Source: Theristus sp. LFF4_11
Lineage: Eukaryota; Nematoda; Chromadorea; Monhysterida; Xyalidae
Assembly: GCA_030248135.1 (NCBI GenBank)
Contig: JASANC010003435.1
Location: 35,109 to 99,108, forward strand
Length of the DNA: 64,000 nucleotides
Direction of reading: 5' to 3'
A model generated the notes under the pieces. It was not told the origin of the DNA. It did not search any database and saw nothing but the letters and a program-made list of their open reading frames with translations. A program made the translations under genes and the position numbers. This document shows, piece after piece, positions 34,651-45,600 of this stretch. The stretch's first letter is position 1. Each line of letters begins with the position of its first letter.

Positions 34651-35268
34651 CTTCTCTGTCACCTGCGCTTCGTCGAGCGAACTGATCAGCGTCGGCGGAG
34701 ATTTTGGGTCAGCATTTTCCATTTTTGAAAGATCCAAATCAAAATTTGTTCAAATTCAGTTTGTATATACCAAAACTGAAAGAATTTAGATTTTTACATG
34801 CGCTTCTTGAGAACACATGTGATAAAAATGCGACGACAAACTGAATGCAAAATGAGGAAGGGGGTAGGGGAAAAGGAGGGAATGCAAGGGAGATGACCAC
34901 TAAAAAATAAAATTTGTAAATTCCCTTTTTCAAATTTGCCAGGGCAAACATTTGCATTTTTGTCCGCAACAGAACGGACTATTTTTGGTCACGGCATTTA
35001 GAACGACAGTCGTATGACGGACGCTACACGTTTTCTAATTCCCGTACGCAAGCTTGTCCGTCCGCACGTTCGGACATACCACACGTCTTTTTGCCCACGC
35101 GAATTAGTTCTCCGTACGCACGCACGACACTTCAGTCGTTCTAAATGCGGTGCGCAGTTTTCAGTTTTGTCGTGTGGCGTAAACGAAACGACTGTTTTGC
35201 GCCCCGCATTTAGAACGACGTGCGTTCCGTGCGTACGTAAGAAAAACTAATTGCTAAACGCGCCTTTA

Positions 35269-35845
35269 TGACGTCGTCGCGTGAGGTCACGTTCGTCACG
35301 TCACAGCAGTCCAGCACGTCACGTTATCTGACGTCAAGCATCAGAACACGCGCTCGTTCTTACAAGCATTCATACATGACGTGCCGTGACAGGACGTGAT
35401 GTGGGCGGAAATACGTCGGGCATGAAGTGGCCTTAACGTAGCGTGACGTGACGTGCATGACGTGTCATGCATGCACGTCCTGGCCTTAACAAACAAGACG
35501 AAATACTGTCAATTACCGCGGGCCTTGAGTTTATCCTTTGCCAAAAACGTTGTATTCGCTGTGTTTCGTGGAGATGTATTGTGTTTCGTTCGTCGTTCGC
35601 ACAGGATGTGAGCGCAACGAATACAAAGCTAAAAAATCGATAAACAGTCAGTGCACTTTTCTGTGTTCATAATGCATAGCGCACTGCGCACGCCATGCCT
35701 GCCAGTGCAACAAGTTCTCAGTGAAACATTATAATATTTTGGCTGTGTGATAAAATCATTTCAAATGTTTATAAGTTCAACGACAGAAGAAGCCATGTTG
35801 TTTTATTGGTTTCGAAACGAAAATGAGACCAACACAACTCCGTTG
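35269..35845. other. Intergenic, cluster of CACGTCA/TGACGT words
   Basis: Between 35265 and 35490 there are over ten ACGT-centred words (TGACGTCG, TCACGTC, TGACGTCA, GACGTGACGTG, CATGACGTGTCATG). It reads like degenerate palindromic repeat debris and is related to the 31840-31970 sequence. It could also present CRE/bZIP-like sites. No gene was recognised. Confidence 0.5.
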
Positions 35846-38800
35846 ACAAATTCGTGTGTTGCTAGACAGAGCCGCACGAATCTGTCTGTGGATTTGTGTG
35901 TTGCTGGACAGGCCAGCACGCAGCACGAACCAGTATGTGAATTCGTGTGTTGCCGGACGGACTAGAATTGTTGAAAAAAACAAAAATCGTCATTTTTTGC
36001 TTTTTCAAATTTCTTTAAAAAAAAGAAAAATTGGAAAACGAACTTGTGCCAATTTAATGAAGGAGTCAGAAGAAGAACACTGCGAATCAGTCTGTGAATT
36101 CGTGAGTTGCTGGACGGCGGCGGACTAGCACGAACCAATCTATGAATTCGTCTGTTGCCGGACAGACCAGCACAAATCAATGTATGAATTCGTCTGTTGC
36201 CGGACAGACCAGCACGAATCAATCTATGAATTCGTGTGTTGCTGGACGGCGGACAAGCACGAAACAATCTATGAATTCGTCTGTTGCCGGACAGACCAGC
36301 ACGAATCAATGTATGAATTCGTCTGTTTGCCGGACAGACCAGCACAAATCAATCTATGAATTCGTGTGTTGCTGGACGGCGGACAAGCACGAAACAATCT
36401 ATGAATTCGTCTGTTGCCGGACACACCAGCACGAATCAATGTATGAATTCGTCTGTTGCCGGACAGACCAGCACGAATCAATCTATGAATTCGTGTGTTG
36501 CTGGACGGCGGACTAGCACAATTCAGTTTATGAATTCGTGTGTTGCCGGACAGACCAGCACGAATCAGTCTGTGATTTAGTTTCTTGCCGGACAGACCAC
36601 CACGAATCAGCCTGTGAATGCTTGTGTTGCCGGACAGACCAGCACGAATCAATCTGTGACTTCGTCTGTTGCCGGACAGACCAGCACGAATCAATCTATG
36701 AATTCGTCTGTTGCCGGACAGACCAGCACGAATCAGTCTGTGAATTCGTGTGTTGCTGGACGGCGGACTGGCACAATTTAGTTTGTGAATTCGTGTGTTG
36801 CCGGACACACCAGCACGAATCAATCTATGAATTCGTCTGCTGCCGGACAGACCACCACGAATCTATGAATTCGTCTGTTGCCGGACAGACCAACACGAAT
36901 CAATCTATGAGTTCGTCTGTTGCCGGGCAGACCAGTGCGAATCAGTCTGTGAATTCGTGTGTTGCTGGACGGCGGACTAGCACAAATCAGTTTATGAATT
37001 CGTGTGTTGACAGACTGACACGTCTGTTGCCGGACAGACCAGCACGAACCAATCTATGAATTCGTGTGTTGCTGGACGGCGGACTAGCACAATTCAGTTT
37101 ATGAATTCGTGTGTTGCCGGACAAACCAGCACGAATCAGTCTGTGATTTAGTTTCTTGCCGGACAGACCAGCACGAATCAGTCTGTGAATGCTTGTGTTG
37201 CCGGACAGACCAGCACGAATCAATCTATGACTTTGTCTGTTGCCAGACAGACCAGCACGAATCAATCTAATAATTCGTCTGTTGCCGGACAGACCAGCAC
37301 GAATCAGTCTGTGAATTCGTGTGTTGCTGGACGGCGGACTAGCACAATTCAGTTTATGACATCGTGTGTTGCCGGACAGACCAGCACGAATCAGTCTGTG
37401 AATTCATGTGTTGCTGGACGGCGGACTAGCACAATTCAGTTTATGAATTCGTGTGTTGCCGGACAGACCAGCACGAATCAATCTATGATTCGTCTGCTGC
37501 CGGACAGACCAACACGAATCAATCTTGAATTCGTCTGTTGCCGGACAGACAGCACGATCAATCTATGAGGTCGTCTGTTGCCGGTCAGACCAGCACGAAT
37601 CAGTTTGTGAATTCGTGTGTTGCTGTACGGCGGACTAGCACCATTCAGTTTTGATTCGTGTGTTGCCGGACAGACCAGCACGAATCAATCTATGAATTCG
37701 TCTGTTGCCGGACAGACAGCACGAATCAATCTATGAATTCGTCTGTTGCCGGGCAGACCAGCACAAATCAATCTGTGAATTCGTGTGTTGCTGTACGGCG
37801 GACTAGCACAATTCAGTTTATGAATTCGTGTGTTGCCGGACAGACCAGCACGAATCAATCTATGAATTCGTCTGTTGCCGGGCAGACCAGCACAAATCAA
37901 TCTATGAGCTCGTCTGCTGCCGGACAGACCACCACGAATCAATTTATGAATTCGGCTGTTGCCGGACAGACCAACACGAATCAATCTATGAGTTCGTCTG
38001 TTGCCGGGCAGACCAGTGCGAATCAGTCTGTGAATTCGTGTGTTGCTGGACGGCGGACTAGCACAAATCAGTTTATGAATTCGTGTGTTGACAGACTGAC
38101 ACGTCTGTTGCCGGACAGACCAGCACGAACCAATCTATGAATTCGTGTGTTGCTGGACGGCGGACTAGCACAATTCAGTTTATGAATTCGTGTGTTGCCG
38201 GACAAACCAGCACGAATCAGTCTGTGATTTAGTTTCTTGCCGGACAGACCAGCACGAATCAGTCTGTGAATGCTTGTGTTGCCGGACAGACCAGCACGAA
38301 TCAATCTATGACTTTGTCTGTTGCCAGACAGACCAGCACGAATCAATCTAATAATTCGTCTGTTGCCGGACAGACCAGCACGAATCAGTCTGTGAATTCG
38401 TGTGTTGCTGGACGGCGGACTAGCACAATTCAGTTTATGACATCGTGTGTTGCCGGACAGACCAGCACGAATCAGTCTGTGAATTCATGTGTTGCTGGAC
38501 GGCGGACTAGCACAATTCAGTTTATGAATTCGTGTGTTGCCGGACAGACCAGCACGAATCAATCTATGAATTCGTCTGCTGCCGGACAGACCAACACGAA
38601 TCAATCTATGAATTCGTCTGTTGCCGGACAGACAGCACGAATCAATCTATGAGGTCGTCTGTTGCCGGGCAGACCAGCACGAATCAGTCTGTGAATTCGT
38701 GTGTTGCTGTACGGCGGACTAGCACCATTCAGTTTATGAATTCGTGTGTTGCCGGACAGACCAGCACGAATCAATCTATGAATTCGTCTGTTGCCGGACA

Positions 38801-39400
38801 GACAGCACGAATCAATCTATGAATTCGTCTGTTGCCGGGCAGACCAGCACAAATCAATCTGTGAATTCGTGTGTTGCTGTACGGCGGACTAGCACAATTC
38901 AGTTTATGAATTCGTGTGTTGCCGGACAGACCAGCACGAATCAATCTATGAATTCGTCTGTTGCCGGGCAGACCAGCACAAATCAATCTATGAGCTCGTC
39001 TGCTGCCGGACAGACCACCACGAATCAATTTATGAATTCGGCTGTTGCCGGACAGACCAGCACGAATCAATCTACTGTTGCCGGACAGACTGCACGAATC
39101 AATCTACGCATTCGTCTGTTGCCGGGCAGACCAGCACGAATCAGTCTGTTAATTCGTGTTTGCTGGACGGACTAATACGACTCAGTTTCTGAATTTGTGT
39201 GTTGCCGGACTGACCAGCACGAATCAATCTATGAATTCGTCTGTTGCCGAAGTCAGTCGGACTGGCACACCAATGATTTTGAACTCGCGTGTTGTCGGAG
39301 GATTAGCACGACCCAATTTATGAATTTGTGTGGTGTTTTTATTGGAGAATTATTACGACTCCGTTCATGAAATCGTGTGTTGCTGGCGGATCGGCACGTC
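35846..39400. repeat. Satellite array, 42/45-base hairpin-forming monomers with 1.08-kb higher-order repeat
   Basis: About 75-80 head-to-tail monomers. The common 42-base form contains GAATTCGTCTGTTGCCGGAC and AGACCAGCACGAATCAATCT. A 45-base variant has GTGTTGCTGGACGGCGGACT. Each unit can fold: GTCTGT pairs with ACAGAC around TGCCGG, and ATTCGT with ACGAAT outside. First units (35846-35970) are degenerate and separated from the main array (from 36083) by AT-rich sequence; the last ones (after 39200) decay again. A block of about 1,081-1,086 bases (36905-37985) is repeated almost exactly at 37986-39070. Unit lengths divisible by 3 leave two forward frames and one reverse frame open for up to about 180 codons. 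I do not call these genes. Confidence 0.95.
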
Positions 39401-39679
39401 TGCTTTTAAAGATCTGTTTGTTGTTGCGTGTTGTTCTTGTTCAATGCTGTGTTTGTTTATTTGGCTTACCAGGAGGCAAGAAGCGGCCTCAAGAAACTAT
39501 GAGTCCGGTCGCGTAAAAACGCAAAGACTGTTTTTGTATTATTTATCTCAAAATCAACCTGATTCTACGTTTGCTTTGCAGATATTTTCATTTTTGTCAG
39601 TCAACCAAAACTTCCGAACAGAACAGATTGTTCCTGTGTGCGGTTGCTGAAAAAAATTTGAGCTGTTCGTCGCTATAGG

Positions 39680-42600
39680 ATGTCGAGATCAAGCAGTCCA
39701 GAGATTGAAATTGTTAAGGAAGTTATTAAAAAGCGGTAAGTCGAACTCTAGCAAACTTAATATAATTGATAAATTTTGTTTTTTATGTTTTCTGGTGTTC
39801 AGTGATCGTGCGAAACCGGTGCCATCGACTGCGCAAGCTCCCGTGCAACTTAATGCGTATGAACAGCAGCAGCTATTACGGGCGTACTCCAGTGTGCAAG
39901 CTGTTCAGGTAGTGTGAAAAGCGTGAACATAAAAATTCGTCTTGTAGCGAACTTCAAAAAATTTTGATCTACCTTTTAGATGCGCCCACAGGCGCCTGCA
40001 GCAACAGCAACCGCGCAAATCGCCAACAGTGTACCGCTGACGTTCTTGCCCGGTCTGCAGTCGCGGCCAGCAGCGCCACCGAGACAAAATCGGTCAATCG
40101 CACAGCGCGCGCCGAGTCAGTCGAAAGTGGCGACCGCTTTGTACTCGTCAATTAATGGCGGTGGCTTGGCGGCTGCCAATAGTGCGCGCACGGTAATGCT
40201 GCAGCAACAACAACAGCCGAACATTCCGCACGCCATGGAGCAACAGGCACCAACGACGACACCCGTCCTGCAACAACCGCAACATCGCCATCTGCATTCA
40301 CAGATGCATGCGACACGCAGCGGCGCGGCGCGTCAGAAAAACGGTGATGCGTTTTGATTGGATTTGAAGCTACTGCTTTGGATTTTTGCTGTACTTTCAC
40401 CAAGCGCGAAAACTGGTGTAATAGAAGGCGGAACGTTTCTTAGGAAGGTGATGGCAACATTTACAACTTGCCGTCGGCCAATTGACCTGCCATTACCAAA
40501 CTGAAGTTGATCTGTGATTGCGTTTCAGCACGACCGCAGCAACAACGCCAACAAACGCAGCACTACCAACGACAACACGCGGTGGTCAGAGGCGCAGGCG
40601 TGGCTGCATCGTCGAACAGCGCTGCTGCAGCTGCGCCGACTGTCGGTGCTCACGTCGAGATCGGCAACGTGCAGCCGTTGTCATTGGAGGCGATCACGGG
40701 GGGCGGGCGTAACCGTGGTGGCGGTGGTGTGATACCTGGAGCAGTTGCACCCGGAACATCTGGAAACGCGCCGCCAGCACAACATCAGCAATGGCGGTCA
40801 AACTATCGCCAAGAACACCAACAATACCAGGCGAGGAAACGTGCGACGTTGTACGAACAGCAGCAGCAGCAGTACGTGCCGCCGGATCCGTTGAACGCGC
40901 GACCGCTCGCGGTCAGTGGTGCACCGCCGGAGTACAACCGTCAGTCGCCCGCCGTCACGCCCGCAACCGCTTATATCGGTCAACAGTTTCTGGTAGCGAA
41001 ACGTTCTGTTGTCCAAGTTTCAATTTCGTCGATTTCATAAACGTTGAAAAACATCTTTTTTCTCTCTGTTCCCACAGAAAAACTTAGCGCCATTCGCGGC
41101 GCCTGCCTCGACCGAATCGCAGTCACCGCAACGGCAGCCGCAGTTGCGCCAGTCGAACACTGGCGCTCGCTGTGCGACTGGCGCGCAACACCAGCAGCCC
41201 CGGCCCATTGACACGACGGTGGTGCCGTTGCCGCCGCTGAAGACGACGCTCGCCGACGGTGGATCGTTTGAGCTGGTGTACACGCGCTCGGCTGAGATCG
41301 CGTTCCGCGGCGAACAGACGTACTTTGACGGAAAGTTCATGGTCGGTTGCATTGCGGTTGTCTTCCGTCGGTGCAAGTGATGTAATGTGATTGTGTAGGA
41401 TTTGGTGGGGTTTTTTGGAGCAGTCAAGTGTTGTGCTAGTAAATCTTTCTACAGTTGTCAGTGCCAGTGGCACCGTGAAAGACCATAATATCACATGCCG
41501 CATTGACGCCATAATTCAATTTTACGGGAAACTCACCAAGAAATATAATATCACAAGCGAACCGACCGAAGTTCGGCGCATTAATCGAATCAAATTAGCA
41601 ACTTTGTTCTTGTCAATTCAGTGCAACTGGACACGACCGGACGGCAAAAAGTGTACGCAGCTGCTGCCAACGAACGTCGCACTAGCGAACCATTTGACTG
41701 CGCACTATGCAGACGAGCACACCACCGAAACTGGTACGTATTTTTTATTTCGGCAGTTCGGACACCATAGAAACTGGCATTTCCAGCCGTTCGAGTTCCT
41801 CAGATGCTTCCATATCTTACAGCGAACCTAGCCGAATCGGCTGATGATTACACACCGGAGGACTACAGTTTGTGTCGGAAATGCTTCGTCATATTCAAGT
41901 CGCCCTACATTGCGCAGTGGCACGAGCGTATGATTCATAAGCGCAAGGTTTGCATTCAGCGATAGTGGCGATGCGTTCATGAACTCTGATGTATTTTGCT
42001 GGTGATGCGTTCATGAACTCTGAGGTTTTTGCTGGCGATGCCTTCCTAAACTCTGTTTTTTTTGGCGCGATGCGTTCATGAACTCTGATGTTTTATTTAT
42101 ATCCCTCTGCTTTGTCTGCCATATCGTTGTGCTCTCTCGTCAGCCGCTGCCGACCGAGACAGCAGTGCCGTGTTTCATCTGTGACCGTCTGTTCCGCAAC
42201 GAGGACGACATCCGCGGCCACATGGACACCACGCACCGTGGTCAGCCGGAGGCACCGTATCTCTGCCAGGTGGACGGATGCCGATTCCGCTCGTCACTCT
42301 ACGACGACGTGTTGTTCCACTTTCAGAGGGTACGGTGTTGTTCGCTTTTTATGTTTTGGTTTTCACGAAATGCGAGTTGTCTTTCGATCGTTACTGTCGA
42401 ACTCAAATTATAGGCTGTCGGCAGATTGGTTGGTGATCGGATCACGTGATGCATGCTTTCGCTGCAGGACAGACCACGTTCACAGTAATGCCTGCACAGA
42501 AAGCATGCATCACGTGATCACCAACCAATCAGCTGATTGTCTGTAAAGTAGAGTTCGACTGTAGTTTATTCTGTGCATATCACGAACGCGAAACATGATT

Positions 42601-45600
42601 TCTCCTGTCGATCGTTCAGGAACACGACGGCACGTTGAGTCTGTTCTGCGCGTTGTGTCTGCGTGTCTTTGAGGCGACCGTCACCCGGACGACGCAGGTG
42701 GCGAAATGCACGCAGCTCGTCACGCACTTACTCAGACATCTCAATCGGTCGCGAGGTTCGATTCGGTTTCCGTTTAGGTGTGAAGGAAAATATCGCCGAA
42801 AAATAATTGTGGCTGACAATGTATAGCTTTTTTTTGTAGACCCGTTCAAATGCTGCGACGACAAGGGCAGTCCGGCTAGCTGCAAGCTGACGTTCGCTGA
42901 GTTTGCGGACGTCAAGGCGCACCGTAGTCTTCACCATTTTGTCGGCGGTTTGTGGACGACTTTTTTTTGTTGGTTTGTTAAATCAACAAAACATAGTTTA
43001 TCGTCACGTTTACAAGAACAACAACAACAATTGTGCCCGTCTCTCCAGAACGCCGCAACATGAAGCCGATCCGCTGCCGCTCGTACCGCCCGGAGCCGCT
43101 CTGCCAGACGGTCACCGGCCGCCTGCACCCGCCGCAGCGTCGTGTGCTGCGCGCGGTCACATGCCCGCCGAGTCTCGCGTCGCCGTGCCTCGAGTGCCGC
43201 CGGCCAATGTCGACGCAACTGCATTTCAATTATGTGTGCGTTCGCTGCAAGTGCACTTCACCTTTTTTTCGTTTGTTGAAAAGCCTAAAATTGCAAAACT
43301 CTAAATTGCGTTGGGTGGGTCGTGCTGCTGCTGCTGCTGTCCGTTGGACATTCGGTTGATTTGGGTACAATTGTCATTATTTTTGACAATGCGCTCTGTA
43401 ACACCAGAAATGCGGGTCACTGCAATTTTGCGTTCTAAAGAAAGATCGCGGTCACCACGGGCAACACCGCAAACAGTGTCCAGCATGTGCGGTCTCAGGC
43501 CGCAGCCCTCAACCAAGCAGAAAAATTGACGTTCCACCTTGATTTTACACCAATAAAAACAGCTTAAAGCCAAGTGGCAATTCAAATGCAACACAGTTCA
43601 TTCCGCCATTCGCAGACGAATAACGAATTTGCATGTTTTTTTATGTCAGGCGTCAGCTTCGTTGCACGGTCTGCCAGTACCGCACGCAGTGTTCACCATC
43701 TTACGAGGCGCATCTGATGAGTCACGCGCGGGGACACAAGCAACCGCGCGCACTGCGTCCGTATGAAATGCCGCTTGACGACGAGAAAACGGCGAAATGC
43801 GCCTGCGGTTACAGCAGCAGCTTTGGAAATGCAATTGGTTCGTCTGGTCTCTGCGCTGTGTTGCGAGTTTTGTGCTTGTCGGTTGATATGATCAAGTTAA
43901 CTGGCGTAATATTTTAATCATACGACGGTGTGGTGGACGGTTGTTCGGTTGCCGCAAGTAGCAGAACAGTGGTTCTGTTACCAGAACAGTGGTTCTGTTG
44001 TTTGGTTGCCCAGAACGGTTTTTACTGCGCATTCTTTGTTGCACAAATCACATGTACAATGACGTGAAAAAACGAGCCGAAAGGTTTCATAAGCGTTCGC
44101 TCGAGTAATTTGCTTACAATTGTCAATGTGCCGCATTATGCAGCGAGTTGCGGCAGCCGCACCACGTTCCGCCAGACAGTCACGCCCATACCCGTGCGAC
44201 GGTGTGGGGTACCAAGGTGCGCAGCCCTTAAAACCGGTGTGCAACCCGCAAGAAATTTTTGCGGGGGGGGGCATTTTGGCGGCACCGGTTTGAGTGTTGT
44301 GCACCAATTGAGGGCTGTGCATCATTTTGAGGGCTGTGCACATTTGCAAGGCAGCCGGTGCAATGAAGCAAATTTCGCAAATTGTTCTTGCGGCGTTTGA
44401 GGGCTGCGCACACACGGTACCCCACACCGTCGCACGGCTATGGTCACGCCATAATGCAGCTGACCACTTGAACAAATTGTGCATGTGAATTCATTGCAAA
44501 TTTATAGGCACAGTTATTCTGACCAACAGAAACGAACGTTCTGCATACTTTCTCACACACGGCTTTAGCTAATCATTTGTACGAACAATGCAGCTGACCA
44601 CCTGGCCGTGTGTGACTCTCAGCAACGGAAAGGCGCCAGTGAAGAGATACGGGTACAGTTGGTGAAGGGGAGCGCTGATGTCGAGACTCGCGGCCTGCGG
44701 TGGTTGCTGCAACAAGAGGGGCTGCTTGATGTTGGCCTCGGCACGGTAGCACGGGCGCCCACCGAAACACTGCAAGCTGTCGATATTCTGCTAGACGACA
44801 GCGAGCAGCTGCGATGGGCGAAACTGGATCTCAAGGTGCAACATGGGCATTTTGGCATAATGGATGTTGTGAAACTTAAGGCGCATTCATGAAGCAGTAT
44901 TTAGCGACGCGTGGCTGTGTTAAAACGTAGCTACGCAGTCACGAAATGCTGCTTCATGAATGCCCTTTGAATTGTGTTTGTGCGACTGAAGTAGGGTGCA
45001 GTTTAGATAGGTGGGCTGTTTTGGGAATTGAACACACACACGCTACGTTTAGGTCGTGAATTTTGTGGGCATTTGAAACAGATGATCGTGTAAGATCTCA
45101 AGATCATGCGTTTCAATTGCATCTTTAGTCTGGCACACCGTCGGACGCGGCGCTCGCGGCGATGCTCGCATCGAAAAGCGACCAACAAGAAAACACTGAC
45201 GAACAGCAGCAGCCGATCGTGCGTTCGCATCTGCATTTGTTGGACAGCAGTCGAAAGCGAAAACTCAGTGAAACGGAACAAGGTCGGCGTTCAATTGACA
45301 TGCTACTTTTTAAACATCGAAAATTGTCTGTTCCATTAGTGCTGCAGTTACTGCGACATTCTGTGTTCTTCGTGGTTGTGAACACTTGTGCAATGATTGA
45401 AGATTTCGGGTTCGGACATATTCAGTGGCGTTTTTTGCGGACACTTTAAACAAGGACGATCCATTTCAGAGGGTGTCCACCAGCACCGTCATCACCACCG
45501 TAGTCCCAAGCGACTCCGCCTCGAGGCGTCATCAGCGTCAGACACGAACACAAACGACGTCGTCAAACCAACGAAAACCAGCGCAGCAGCGCAGCCGAAA

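Larger units (their letters stand above)
34020..35264. mobile_element. Non-autonomous DNA transposon with ~40-base inverted ends (Harbinger-like), 1.25 kb
   Basis: The left end GGCGCGTTTAGCAATTAG and right end CTAATTGCTAAACGCGCC are perfect inverses, extended by TTTTCTTGCGTACGCACGG and its inverse. TTTA flanks both sides (34016-34019, 35265-35268), consistent with a 3-base TTA target as in PIF/Harbinger. Each arm contains several copies of a CACGCGAATTAGAATTTC and GACTGTTTTGCGC...ATTTAGAACGAC unit in mirrored order. The centre holds a (GTTT)n tract and a (GCCTAA)4 tract. No transposase was seen. Confidence 0.82.

Noticed and set aside
36269..38140. Several open frames of 120-184 codons in the satellite, both strands
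   Set aside because: They follow from unit lengths divisible by three and lack a start context, splice structure or family similarity. Frames break at single-base indels.
35846..39400. CRISPR-like array of regularly repeated palindromic units
   Set aside because: Units are head-to-tail monomers without unique spacers, in a eukaryotic intron-bearing genome with no cas-like genes. It is a satellite.
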